Assembly (NCBI GenBank): GCA_007134695.1 | Contig: SLKI01000012.1 | Coordinates: 46,862 to 110,861 of the forward strand | Length of the DNA: 64,000 nucleotides | Reading direction: 5' to 3' | DNA from: Balneolaceae bacterium | GTDB lineage: Bacteria; Bacteroidota; Rhodothermia; Balneolales; Balneolaceae | In this document: positions 24,261 to 32,839 of the stretch, one piece after another | Layout of the letters: each line of letters begins with the position of its first letter | Position numbering within the stretch: the first letter of the stretch is position 1 | Program-made: the position numbers and the translations under genes | The notes under the pieces: generated by a model | Told to the model about the DNA's origin: nothing | What the model saw: only the letters and a program-made list of their open reading frames with translations | The model's database searches: none

Positions 24261-25667
24261 TTACGGAAAAATTCCCATCGATTCGTAGATCAAACCGACT
24301 TTTTCGATACTACTGATAAAGGCCGCCGTTCTCAAGTCAACATTGTGCTTCTTTCGAAGCTCGTTGATTTCGTTATATGCCTGAATCATCGTCTCTTCGA
24401 GCCCGGAGTCGACCAGCTCACCCTCTCCCGCCCCCTGAGCCAGATACTCCAGCTCTTTATCGGTAAAACGGCGGTCGGAGATATTTTCGATGACCGAGAG
24501 AATCTTGCGATAACTTGTCTCTTCAAACCGCTTGCCCATTCGGCCGAATCGTACGTGTGAAAGATTTTTCAGCCACTCAAAGTAGGAGACCGTGACACCT
24601 CCGGCATTCAGATAGTTGTCGGGAATGATAAGGGTTCCACGATTCTTTAGTATTTCATGGGCTTCGGAAGTTGTCGGGCCGTTAGCAGCCTCACCAATTA
24701 TTTTGGCTTTGATCCGCGATGCATTTTTTTCGTTCAGCTGATTTTCCAGTGCAGCCGGAATGAGAATATCGCAATCCAGCTCTAACGCCTTGTCCCGGGT
24801 TTCCAGCTCTTTTGTTCCTTCGAAACCGAGGATTGTCCCTGCCTCTTTTCGATACTGGACGAGATTATCCAGATCGATACCCTCTTCAGACCAGATCGAC
24901 CCCTCCAGTTCGGCGATACCGATCAGTTTGGCTCCGCCCTCAATCATATTTTTTGCGGCGTGATAGCCCACATTTCCAAGACCCTGTATGACAAACGTCT
25001 TGCCTTCGAGTCCGGGCTCCAGTCCAAGTTCTTTCATATCTTCGACATGATTACAAGCCTCCCGTACACCGAAATAGACTCCCCGGCCTGTTGCCTCTTT
25101 GCGCCCGCGGATTCCACCGTGAGAAATCGGTTTGCCGGTTACGCAGCCTTCAGCATTGATATCGGTGCTGATTTGACGAAATGTGTCGAGTATCCAGGCC
25201 ATCTCTTTCTCCCCCGTTCCGTAATCCGGTGCCGGAACGTCCAGGCCGGGACCGATAAAGTTCTTCTTGTAGAGTTCAAAAGTGTAACGACGGGTGATTC
25301 TCTCGATTTCGGTTTCGCTATACTTCTTTTTATCGATTCGAATACCGCCTTTGGCTCCTCCGAAAGGCACATCAACCACTGCACACTTATAGGTCATCAG
25401 GGCCGCAAGTGCCATCGTTTCATCTTCATTTACCGTCATGGCATAACGGATCCCTCCTTTTGTCGGCAGTTTATGGTGGCTATGCTCCACCCGCCAACCC
25501 TCAATCACTTCGATGGAGCCGTCATCTTTTTCAAGTGGAAAGGTAATGTGAAGAACGTCATTGCAGATTCGCATTTGAGCCAGAAGACCTCTATCCAGGT
25601 TGGTATAGGAGGCCGCCTTGTCAAATGCCTTGTTAACCTGAGCGAAAAATTGATAGGAATCAGACAT
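24261..25667 (-). CDS. gdhA: Glu/Leu/Phe/Val family dehydrogenase, probably glutamate dehydrogenase
   Basis: Interconverts glutamate and 2-oxoglutarate plus ammonia with NAD(P). The catalytic region reads PTKGGIRYA (substrate Lys) and ALAALMTYKCAVVDVPFGGAKGG (second and catalytic Lys), with PAPDYGTGEKEMAW for the active-site Asp. The nucleotide domain has FVIQGLGNVGYHAA (GxGxxG). At 468 residues it is slightly longer than a typical hexameric GDH of about 420, with an N-terminal extension of about 40 residues. It is transcribed alone with its own terminator. It can finish proline breakdown begun by the proline dehydrogenase in this window. Cofactor preference is not determined. Confidence 0.94.
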   Translation of the reverse strand: MSDSYQFFAQVNKAFDKAASYTNLDRGLLAQMRICNDVLHITFPLEKDDGSIEVIEGWRVEHSHHKLPTKGGIRYAMTVNEDETMALAALMTYKCAVVDVPFGGAKGGIRIDKKKYSETEIERITRRYTFELYKKNFIGPGLDVPAPDYGTGEKEMAWILDTFRQISTDINAEGCVTGKPISHGGIRGRKEATGRGVYFGVREACNHVEDMKELGLEPGLEGKTFVIQGLGNVGYHAAKNMIEGGAKLIGIAELEGSIWSEEGIDLDNLVQYRKEAGTILGFEGTKELETRDKALELDCDILIPAALENQLNEKNASRIKAKIIGEAANGPTTSEAHEILKNRGTLIIPDNYLNAGGVTVSYFEWLKNLSHVRFGRMGKRFEETSYRKILSVIENISDRRFTDKELEYLAQGAGEGELVDSGLEETMIQAYNEINELRKKHNVDLRTAAFISSIEKVGLIYESMGIFP

Positions 25668-25875
25668 GATTGTTCAAATTTGCACGCTTGGTGATTAATT
25701 AGATCCGTTTTTCAGACAGTGTCGTAACTCTTTTTCTTACTTTTTTCAGCAGGTTTCAAGAAACGTCGCAATTTCACTCTATAGTTACAAACCTAATCTT
25801 GAGCATTTCATTCATTCAGATCCCGGTCTCGATCTTCGGACTGATCATTTCAATCGGATCACCCATCTTCAGGCC

Positions 25876-26400
25876 CTATACTCCAAACTTGCTTTGATAA
25901 ATCACTTCCCACTCTTCGGGCCGGCCTTCGAGCCGAACCAAAGCAATTTCGGTAATATCGACAGCTCGGGATTCGGGCCATGCTACAAGCGCTTTAAGCA
26001 TTTCAATCTCATTCTCGCTGTAACTACCATAGAGCAGGCTTACGTGAGGCCGATAATTTTCATTTGGCTCAAGACCGAAGAGTTCGGCAAGATCCTTTCT
26101 GAGTTTCAACAGAGGAATCGAACGGGATGCTTCCAGATAAAACGCCTGATAAGGAAAGTCATCGTGCCCGATACCGGTAAGAGGAAGTTGAAAGGGAAGC
26201 TGCTGCAATGTGAACTGATCCAGTTTACCGAATACACGTTCATCCGGCATTTCCGGCGCTGGTAGCAGGGTGAGATGCGGAATAAAAGAGGGTGATTTTA
26301 CCTGTTTACGCACTCTCTTCATGTTCTCATTCAGCCATCGATTGCTTTTGTCCGAAAAAAGCAGCCAGAATACGTGACCTTTCACATTCGGCAATTCCAT
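25876..26400 (-). CDS. 2'-5' RNA ligase/cyclic phosphodiesterase-like 2H phosphoesterase
   Basis: The 2H superfamily handles 2'-5' or cyclic phosphodiester bonds in RNA or nucleotides. Both hallmark H-x-(T/S)-hydrophobic motifs are present: HLTLLP and HVSLLYG, about 100 residues apart, with the expected beta strands around them. A start at the ATG at 26400 is preferred because GGGAG lies 8 nt before it; an ATG 21 bp upstream (26421) is the alternative and would bring it to within 12 bp of the previous gene. The gene follows a GlsB-like gene on the same strand. The true substrate (RNA 3' end, ADP-ribose cyclic phosphate, other) is unknown. Confidence 0.8.
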   Translation of the reverse strand: MELPNVKGHVFWLLFSDKSNRWLNENMKRVRKQVKSPSFIPHLTLLPAPEMPDERVFGKLDQFTLQQLPFQLPLTGIGHDDFPYQAFYLEASRSIPLLKLRKDLAELFGLEPNENYRPHVSLLYGSYSENEIEMLKALVAWPESRAVDITEIALVRLEGRPEEWEVIYQSKFGV

Positions 26401-26433
26401 GATCGCCGCTCCCGGTTTCATTAAGCAATCAGA

Positions 26434-26715
26434 CTACTGTCCCGCAATACCGGTTTTTTCTTTATGTTCCGGTTCGAGGCTGAAAACATTGATCAAAAAC
26501 AGAAATGCGACTGAGCCGATCGCTGCATAGATCAGGGGGGCAAAAAGCTCAAAATAGATTGCAACAGCTCCCACAATGAGGGAACCGACAACCCCAAAGA
26601 AGAGATTCCACCCCATTCCGAAACCACTTCGTTTGAAAAAAATTTCCATCACATACCCCACAACCAGGCCGATCGAAATAAGCCAGTAAATTGTTACTCC
26701 ATTCAGTTCTTCCAT
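26434..26715 (-). CDS. GlsB/YeaQ/YmgE-like small membrane protein
   Basis: A 93-residue membrane protein of the transglycosylase-associated/GlsB type, often tied to envelope stress though its function is not known. Three hydrophobic helices are visible, separated by short Gly-rich turns (GFGMGWNLFFGVVGSLIVG is the family's glycine pattern), and the C-terminal tail is charged (LEPEHKEKTG). It is the first gene of a probable two-gene unit with the 2H phosphoesterase and faces the histidine kinase gene divergently. Confidence 0.82.
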   Translation of the reverse strand: MEELNGVTIYWLISIGLVVGYVMEIFFKRSGFGMGWNLFFGVVGSLIVGAVAIYFELFAPLIYAAIGSVAFLFLINVFSLEPEHKEKTGIAGQ

Positions 26716-26787
26716 CCCGATAAATTGAATCTTACAGGGTTATTAACGCTTTTATTTTTATTCCCGGGCTAATTTAATGAAATTATA

Positions 26788-26822
26788 AAACGTTTGCTGT
26801 AGCAGAGTTTAAAAAACGTTTT
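26788..26822. promoter_or_regulatory. Two AAACGTTT palindromes between divergent genes
   Basis: AAACGTTT is found at 26788-26795 and as AAAACGTTTT at 26813-26822, centres 26 bp apart, in the 130-bp gap between the GlsB-like gene and the histidine kinase. The second ends 24 bp before the kinase ATG. Paired palindromes on one face of DNA suggest a regulator site, but AT-rich DNA can give such words by chance. Confidence 0.3.
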
Positions 26823-26845
26823 CAGGTCCTCAAACAAGTTGCTCA

Positions 26846-28366
26846 ATGAATAAAAGCCACACCGGCGAGTCTGCAGACCAGCCGCTCCTATGGCATAAAA
26901 ATCTTCTGGATGCGCTTATTAACAGCACCCGGGATCTGATTTTTTTGACCGATCAGGAAAATCGGCTGATCGCCTATAACAAGGCTTTCGAGAAAACCAT
27001 GTCCAAGATCTATGGGGTTGAAATTGAGACGGGGGCAAGCCTGATCGACTATATCAAGGTGAAAGATGATGTCAAAGCAGCCAATGAAAATTTTGATCGG
27101 GCCCTTTCCGGTGAGCAGTTTACCAGAATTCAGAAATATGGGGATAAAAAGCTGGAGCGTATCTATTTTGAACTTTCCTTCAATCCGATACGGGATCCGG
27201 ACAATCAATCTATTGTCGGAGTCGCAGTTTTTATCCGGGACTTGACCGAACAGGTTCAGTGGGAAAATGCGCTCAAGGAAAGTGAGTCCAAATACAGACA
27301 GCTTTTCGAGACGGTACAGGATGTTTACTATAAAACAGATACGGAGGGAAAAATTACAGAAGTCAGCCCTTCCATTGAGCGTTATTCAGGCTATAAGCCG
27401 TCGGAAGTAATTGGCAACCCGGTTGAAGAGTTCTATTACTATCGAGAGGATCGAAAAAAGCTGCTTAGTACGATCAAGAGAAATGGTGAAGTGATCGACT
27501 TTGAGGTGAGGCTTAAAACCAAAGATGATGAACTCGCCTGGACTTCGGTTAACGCTTATCTGCTCAAAGATGAATCAGGAGCATTTGCAGGAATTCAGGG
27601 AAGTCTGAGAGATATCAGTGAACGTAAAAAAGCGGAATTGGAGCTGTTGAGAATGAATAACAAACTGTCCCGGCTCAACAACCAGAAAGACAAACTTTTC
27701 TCGGTAATCGCTCACGACCTGAGAAACATGATCTCCGGATTGACCGGAGCGCTCCAGATCTTGCGGGAAGAGGTGGAGGAGTTGTCAAGGGAAGAGATCG
27801 GCAAATATGTACGCCTGGTAAGCCGAAATGCAGAGAACACCGATGAACTTCTGGAAGACCTGCTTAAATGGTCCAGAAACCAATTTGAATCGGTAGATCT
27901 GCAACTGGAAGAGGTGAAGCCCGCCGAGCTGATCGATCAGGTTTTCGACAGGATCCGAATTTGGGCCACAGAAAAAAAGATCGGGCTGAAAAAGGAGATT
28001 GGCGACAATATCGTGATACGTGCCGACAGAGAGATGCTGAAAACCGTGCTTCGAAATCTGATCTCCAATGCCATCAAATTTTCCAAACCTGGTTCGGAGG
28101 TTCTGGTAAAGGCTGTCGAGAGCGACTACGAAGTCCGAATCGAGGTGATCGATCAGGGTATCGGAATTACACCAGAGCAGAAACAGAAGATACTATCCAA
28201 GGAGGTCAATTACACCACCCCCGGAACGGACGGAGAAAAGGGGTCCGGGCTGGGTATCGACCTCTGCATCGATTTTGTGGAGCAGCATGATGGCCAGCTC
28301 GATATCCGCAGCAAACCCGGTAAAGGAAGCACCTTCTCCGTTGTAATGCCTGCATACTATGAATAA
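26846..28366 (+). CDS. PAS domain sensor histidine kinase
   Basis: A cytoplasmic signalling kinase with no membrane helices. Two PAS domains span about residues 15-135 and 140-265 (the second with PAC end GIQGSLRDISERKKAE). The HisKA dimerisation helix carries the phosphoacceptor His290 in VIAHDLRN. The ATPase domain has the N box RNLISNAIKFS, G1 DQGIGI and G2 GSGLGIDLC. At 506 residues it is complete. No receiver domain is fused and no response regulator is next to it, so its partner must be elsewhere. The signal could be redox or a small ligand; no cofactor-binding Cys or His can be singled out. Confidence 0.93.
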   Translation: MNKSHTGESADQPLLWHKNLLDALINSTRDLIFLTDQENRLIAYNKAFEKTMSKIYGVEIETGASLIDYIKVKDDVKAANENFDRALSGEQFTRIQKYGDKKLERIYFELSFNPIRDPDNQSIVGVAVFIRDLTEQVQWENALKESESKYRQLFETVQDVYYKTDTEGKITEVSPSIERYSGYKPSEVIGNPVEEFYYYREDRKKLLSTIKRNGEVIDFEVRLKTKDDELAWTSVNAYLLKDESGAFAGIQGSLRDISERKKAELELLRMNNKLSRLNNQKDKLFSVIAHDLRNMISGLTGALQILREEVEELSREEIGKYVRLVSRNAENTDELLEDLLKWSRNQFESVDLQLEEVKPAELIDQVFDRIRIWATEKKIGLKKEIGDNIVIRADREMLKTVLRNLISNAIKFSKPGSEVLVKAVESDYEVRIEVIDQGIGITPEQKQKILSKEVNYTTPGTDGEKGSGLGIDLCIDFVEQHDGQLDIRSKPGKGSTFSVVMPAYYE

Positions 28367-28387
28367 ACCGAAAATCTAACCGGGATA

Positions 28388-29632
28388 TCACGGATTGATC
28401 ACATTGTAACGCATCAGAATTTCCTGCATCTCTTCGACCGGGATCGATTCCATGGTCCTGCCTTCACTCCCGGTCATGGTATCGGAGGCAAAAAGCGAAT
28501 TGAGAATCGCCTCTTCGGTTGCTTCCACAGCAGCCAAAAAGAGTGGAGTGGTAGCTGAATTTTTCAATTGTACACGGGATTCCAGATCACCACCGCTTGT
28601 CGTATCTCGCCGCACATCCTCGCTAGTTGAGAAGGCAATCACATAATCACCGCTTCCGTTTGAGGCAAATCCGCCAACCCTGGCAATACCCAAAAATGCC
28701 CGCTTGGCTAACCGTTCCAGGTTTCGGGAACCTAGAGGTGCATCGGTCGCCACGACGATCATGATCGAACCATCCACGTCATAAGGTACCTGGCCAGACA
28801 TATAGTGCCTGCCGAGCTCTTCACCAACCGGAGCTCCGTCGATTGTCAACACTCCCCCGAAGTTGGATTGAACCAGCACTCCAACGGTATACCCCCCCAT
28901 ATCGTCGGGCAGCACTCTCGACGAACTGCCAATACCCGCCTTAAAACCAAGAGCACGGGTACCGGTCCCGGCGCCAACATTTCCTTCGGCCACCGGCCCG
29001 CCGGAAGCCGCTTCGATCGCTTCATGCACATGGTGCGGTTCAATAACCCGAGCTCGAATATCATTCAGCCAGCCATCGTTCGTCTCACCGACCAGGGGGT
29101 TGACAGATCGCACATTTTCGTTCCCATCCTGTGAGAGAACATAATCGGTAATTCCATTCGCAACTGTATGGATACTCAAAGTGTTGGTCAGCCCGATCGG
29201 AGTCTCCAGTTCCCCCAGCTCTTGCACCTGGGTAAATCCGAGTGCCTTTCCGAATCCGTTCCCCACATAGACTGCAGCCGGAACACGATCCTGAAAAAGA
29301 TCTCCTCCATGCGGCAGAATGACAGTAACCCCGGTTCTCGTATCAGCCCCTTCGTTGAGAGTTCTATGCCCTACCTGAACTCCTGTGACATCTGTAATCG
29401 CATTGAGTGAGCCCGGAGTGAGAATTCCCGGATGAATCCCCAGGTCCCTGGCCCTCAGCTGATCAGATACACCGGAAATCTCCTGGACACATTGAGGTTT
29501 CGGTTCGCAATGGTTGAGAGACTGGTCTGCCGTTTTTGCCGTAGCCGGCAGAAAAGTTGCCCAGGCCAGAAGTGCCAGGACAATTGCAGGTGAAATAAAA
29601 CGTATGAAGAGCGTTCGATCGATCAAAAACAT
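28388..29632 (-). CDS. P1 family peptidase (DmpA/BapA-like aminopeptidase), exported
   Basis: N-terminal nucleophile hydrolases of this family release N-terminal residues, including D- and beta-amino acids, from short peptides. Family blocks are clear: GVQVGHRTLNEG, TGVTVILPHGG, EGNVGAGTGTRALGFKAGIGSSSR, and YTVGVLVQSNFG. The likely self-cleavage point is Gly-Ser289 in DGSIMIVVATDAPL, giving a small C-terminal chain. A signal peptide follows the ATG at 29632 (FIRFISPAIVLALLAWATFL); a longer reading from 29686 adds non-signal residues. The gene is convergent with the histidine kinase and shares its upstream region with the ECF sigma gene. Confidence 0.91.
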   Translation of the reverse strand: MFLIDRTLFIRFISPAIVLALLAWATFLPATAKTADQSLNHCEPKPQCVQEISGVSDQLRARDLGIHPGILTPGSLNAITDVTGVQVGHRTLNEGADTRTGVTVILPHGGDLFQDRVPAAVYVGNGFGKALGFTQVQELGELETPIGLTNTLSIHTVANGITDYVLSQDGNENVRSVNPLVGETNDGWLNDIRARVIEPHHVHEAIEAASGGPVAEGNVGAGTGTRALGFKAGIGSSSRVLPDDMGGYTVGVLVQSNFGGVLTIDGAPVGEELGRHYMSGQVPYDVDGSIMIVVATDAPLGSRNLERLAKRAFLGIARVGGFASNGSGDYVIAFSTSEDVRRDTTSGGDLESRVQLKNSATTPLFLAAVEATEEAILNSLFASDTMTGSEGRTMESIPVEEMQEILMRYNVINP

Positions 29633-29740
29633 GGCCTGATGAGGGTTGATTGACAGTTCTGTTGCCCCGTAACATACGTTTGACAAAATAATTTGTCGAG
29701 GTTTACAACTATTTCTTCAGCTTCTTCGTCTTATTTACAG

Positions 29741-29774
29741 ATTGAAGACGTTATCGTATTGAAGACGTTATCGT
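29741..29774. repeat. Perfect 17-bp tandem direct repeat upstream of the ECF sigma gene
   Basis: ATTGAAGACGTTATCGT occurs twice with no gap (29741-29757 and 29758-29774) and no mismatch. It lies 76 bp before the ECF sigma start and about 110 bp before the divergent P1 peptidase start. It could be a doubled operator or a recent slipped duplication of promoter DNA. Confidence 0.9.
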
Positions 29775-29849
29775 GTTTGGAGAATCTCACACCGGCAAAT
29801 GATTTTCCCGAATGAATCGATAATTCAACCTCTAACTTAAAAAGGCCAC

Positions 29850-30437
29850 GTGTCGCAATCGAAGCGTACTGACGACAAGGAGCTGATAAGGCAGTTTCAG
29901 TCGGGACATATCCATGCATTCAACAGTCTGGCCGAGCGGTGGCACAAACCGCTGCACCGGTTTGCGCAGCGTTTCTTCGCCGATGAAGATCAGGCAGCCG
30001 ATGTAGCACAACAAACGTTGATTCGGGCTTACCAAAAGCTGAATCAGCTTGAAAAACCCGAAACTTTCTCGGCCTGGATCTACCGGATCGCCAAAAACCT
30101 CTGTATCGATCAGAAGCGAAAAAACGGTCGTGACCGCCTGGCCTCATATGATGAGCTGAAATCGGCGGAAAGTACTGCTGATAACACACAACCGGAGAGG
30201 GTTGTGGAAAAGTCGGAGCTCGGCCGGCTGGTGGAAAAAGCGCTGCTGGCCATTCCGGCCGAACAGCGTGCAGTGATCATTTTAAAAGAGTTTGAGGGAT
30301 TGAAGTTCCGTGAAATTGCAGAGGTGATGCAAGAGCCGGAAAACACTGTCAAATCGCGAATGTACTACGGACTCAAAGCCCTGAGAAAAGTTTTTAAAAC
30401 CTGGAATATCGAAAAAGAGGTTCTTTATGATGGATAA
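29850..30437 (+). CDS. ECF-type RNA polymerase sigma factor
   Basis: Directs RNA polymerase to a small regulon, normally released from a membrane anti-sigma factor by an envelope signal. Region 2 is clear (LIRQFQSGHIHAFNSLAERWHKPL, then DEDQAADVAQQTLIRAYQKLN), and region 4 has the helix-turn-helix LPAEQ-like IPAEQRAVIILKEFEGLKFREIAEVMQEPENTVKSRMYYGLKALR. Length 195 is usual. The start is a GTG at 29850 with an AGG 4 nt upstream; no ATG fits. Its end overlaps the next gene by 11 bp, which favours tight coupling of sigma and anti-sigma amounts. Confidence 0.93.
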   Translation: MSQSKRTDDKELIRQFQSGHIHAFNSLAERWHKPLHRFAQRFFADEDQAADVAQQTLIRAYQKLNQLEKPETFSAWIYRIAKNLCIDQKRKNGRDRLASYDELKSAESTADNTQPERVVEKSELGRLVEKALLAIPAEQRAVIILKEFEGLKFREIAEVMQEPENTVKSRMYYGLKALRKVFKTWNIEKEVLYDG

Positions 30438-31212
30438 AGAGAAAGCTCGTTCACTACTTGTGGACTACATTTATGACGAACTGGATGAGCAGGAAAAAAA
30501 GAGCCTGGAAAAGCTCCTGGCAAATGATGAGGATCTTCGCCGCGAACTTCGGGAGCTGAAGGAGACGCGCGGAATCCTCCGGTACGCACCGGATGTTAAT
30601 CCCTCCCTGAAACCGTTTTATCTGGCTCAACCAGAAACGTCCGAAACAGATTCAGTCGCGACTGGCCCTGTCGGAGCAGGTTCATCCTCTGCAGGCCCTG
30701 TCGGAGCGGGTTCAACCGCGGCTGGCTCGACCGAATCGGAATCTCAATATGATACGGTGCAAAGTCGAATCCGCCTTCTGATGCCCCGTACCTGGGCCGG
30801 AACTTTTGCAGCAGGTATGGCTGCACTGCTTCTGATCGGTTTTCTGGCTATTTCGATTGCCGGAATTCAAGTTCAGGTAACCGAGCAGGGATGGTCGGTC
30901 GCATTCGGAATTCAGCAGCCGGCTGAACAGCAGGTGGTAGATGAAGAGATGCTGGACGTTCTGATCGACCGTATTCGTGAAGAGAATCTTCTGATTACCA
31001 GTACACTTCTTGAAGAATCGGAAAGACAGCAGCAAGAACTGCTGAATGATACGGTCGAATCGATCCTCCTTTACATGGAACAGCAGCGGCTAAATGACCT
31101 GCAACTGGTTCACCAGGGCCTGGCTGAACTGGAGGAAGATAATGTGCAGCGCTATCTCTGGACCAATGAGATGCTTGGAGATTTGATTTACGCCATCCAA
31201 TACCAGGAATAG
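30427..31212 (+). CDS. Probable membrane anti-sigma factor with coiled-coil outer domain
   Basis: Position after, and overlap with, the ECF sigma gene suggests an anti-sigma factor. The N-terminal 60 residues form an acidic/basic helical domain (LLVDYIYDELDEQEKKSLEKLL) like the sigma-binding ASD of anti-sigma factors but without the zinc-binding HxxxCxxC. A Gly/Ala/Ser-rich linker with an imperfect GPVGAGS repeat follows, then one helix (about residues 120-142). The outer part has a Glu/Gln/Leu-rich coiled coil (EEMLDVLIDRIREE to YLWTNEMLGDLI). So a sensor outside the membrane is plausible. ATG codons at 30427 and 30430 are both possible. Role inferred from context. Confidence 0.7.
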   Translation: MMDKEKARSLLVDYIYDELDEQEKKSLEKLLANDEDLRRELRELKETRGILRYAPDVNPSLKPFYLAQPETSETDSVATGPVGAGSSSAGPVGAGSTAAGSTESESQYDTVQSRIRLLMPRTWAGTFAAGMAALLLIGFLAISIAGIQVQVTEQGWSVAFGIQQPAEQQVVDEEMLDVLIDRIREENLLITSTLLEESERQQQELLNDTVESILLYMEQQRLNDLQLVHQGLAELEEDNVQRYLWTNEMLGDLIYAIQYQE

Positions 31213-31312
31213 GTCGTCTGCTTCCCGGAGCTGAGGGTGTACTGACCAGCAGGCATCCTGGCCAGCAGAAAAATTTATATAACTGTAATTGAATAATAGT
31301 GTCGGAGAAATT

Positions 31313-32815
31313 ATGAATCAGGCAAAGAAAAAAACCCGAATAATACTCAAAGCATTTACCATTATAGGGTTCTTTACAGCTATGTTCTGCCTCACCCCCT
31401 TGCAGGGTCAGGATGTCGATAAGGATCGGATGGACCGCGATATCCGGATCATGAGCAGCGCGCTGGAGGAACTTTTTAAAGTAGAGGGTTCACCACAAGA
31501 ACCCGCTGCATTCGGCCCGTTCCGGTTCGGCGGCCCCGTAAGTGGTAACTGGCTCCCGAATTTCGGGATCATCTTCTCGATACCCGATCTGAACCGGAAT
31601 CAGGCTTTTCGGATCCAGGCACGGAATACAGATGATCCGCGCCGATTTGCCATCTCAGTAGACGGCGAAGAAGAGAAAGTCATCAGCAAATCGACCATTA
31701 AAAACAGGATGGAGGAATTTTTTCTCAACTACGCTCCGGTTATCGGACAGCTCCGGCCCGAAGAACGCATCGTGTTGATCTATGGAAAAGACCGATCCGG
31801 CAGGGGGCTGCTGGGGGCCGGTTTTGAAAATTTACGATTCTATTCGACACCTCAAGGGCGCATGATGCTCAATTCTAACGATTCGGATCTGGAGGGAGGT
31901 GAACCACTTATCCTTCCGGTGATCACGATGTCGGCACTCAAATCGGATCTCGACGCGCTGCGCTCCGGCAGGATCGATGAAGACACCTTTCTGAACCGTC
32001 TTGAGATCACCGAAGACCCCCTTGTAGAAAGCGATAAAAGGCGAGATTTTGAACTTTTCAATTCGATTCTGCAATCCGGCCTTGATGATGACCGTTCGGT
32101 TCTCCGAATCAATCGAAAACCGGGATATATGGTGCTTGAACCCCTGGGTGTGATCTACAATATTGGGCTGGGATATACCCCCCAGGTCTATCTCCGGGAG
32201 CTCGGTCTGCAGCTGCGTGGAGATCTGCAGCTGAGCGGTGAATTAACCCGGGCTCGAGAAGCGCTGTCGAATTCGCAAAAGGAGATGAATCGGCTTAACC
32301 TGGATTTTGGAAGAATACAACGAGAACTGGACAGTCTGAGGGTCAACTTGCACTCTATGGATCTGGACAGCGCCGAAATCCAAATCCGGATCCGTAACCG
32401 GAACGAAGAACTGCGAGAGAATATGGAGGAGATTCGCAATCATTATGATTCGATGAGATCCGAGTATGAACAGGAGCTGGAAACAGCCAGAGAGACCTTT
32501 CAGGAGGAGCAGAGCAGAATCGAGCAGGAGTATCGTGAGAAACGTGAAGCGATTGAGGATACCATACGTGTCGACCAGGCACTTGAACAAAAAATCGAAA
32601 CAGTTCGTGAGCTGATGATCGATTACGGCAGGACGCTCACTTCGCTTGACGATGACCGCTGGCTGATGGTTTCACTGCAGATCTCCTCTCGCAGGGGTGA
32701 CGATCTGCCGGAGCGAGTTGATCTGCGAATTCCCCGGTCGGAGCTGCTGCGTTTCGACAGAGGCGAAATCAGCCGGGAGATGGCGATGGATCAAATCCTC
32801 GAAAATCGATATTGA
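31313..32815 (+). CDS. Exported coiled-coil protein of unknown function, third gene of the ECF sigma operon
   Basis: I do not recognise a family. The ATG at 31313 has GGAG 6 nt before it and gives a 500-residue protein with a signal peptide of about 35 residues (helix ILKAFTIIGFFTAMFCL, cleavage near LQGQ). Residues 50-300 are mixed alpha/beta with motifs such as FGIIFSIPDL and IVLIYGKDRSGRG. Residues 310-440 form a long coiled coil (heptads of Leu, Arg, Glu, e.g. LNLDFGRIQRELDSLRVNL). A short C-terminal domain ends ILENRY. It follows the anti-sigma gene by 100 bp on the same strand and may be a signal sensor or effector of that system. Confidence 0.75.
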   Translation: MNQAKKKTRIILKAFTIIGFFTAMFCLTPLQGQDVDKDRMDRDIRIMSSALEELFKVEGSPQEPAAFGPFRFGGPVSGNWLPNFGIIFSIPDLNRNQAFRIQARNTDDPRRFAISVDGEEEKVISKSTIKNRMEEFFLNYAPVIGQLRPEERIVLIYGKDRSGRGLLGAGFENLRFYSTPQGRMMLNSNDSDLEGGEPLILPVITMSALKSDLDALRSGRIDEDTFLNRLEITEDPLVESDKRRDFELFNSILQSGLDDDRSVLRINRKPGYMVLEPLGVIYNIGLGYTPQVYLRELGLQLRGDLQLSGELTRAREALSNSQKEMNRLNLDFGRIQRELDSLRVNLHSMDLDSAEIQIRIRNRNEELRENMEEIRNHYDSMRSEYEQELETARETFQEEQSRIEQEYREKREAIEDTIRVDQALEQKIETVRELMIDYGRTLTSLDDDRWLMVSLQISSRRGDDLPERVDLRIPRSELLRFDRGEISREMAMDQILENRY

Positions 32816-32839
32816 TTGAGAGATTCCCCATGCGCCGTT

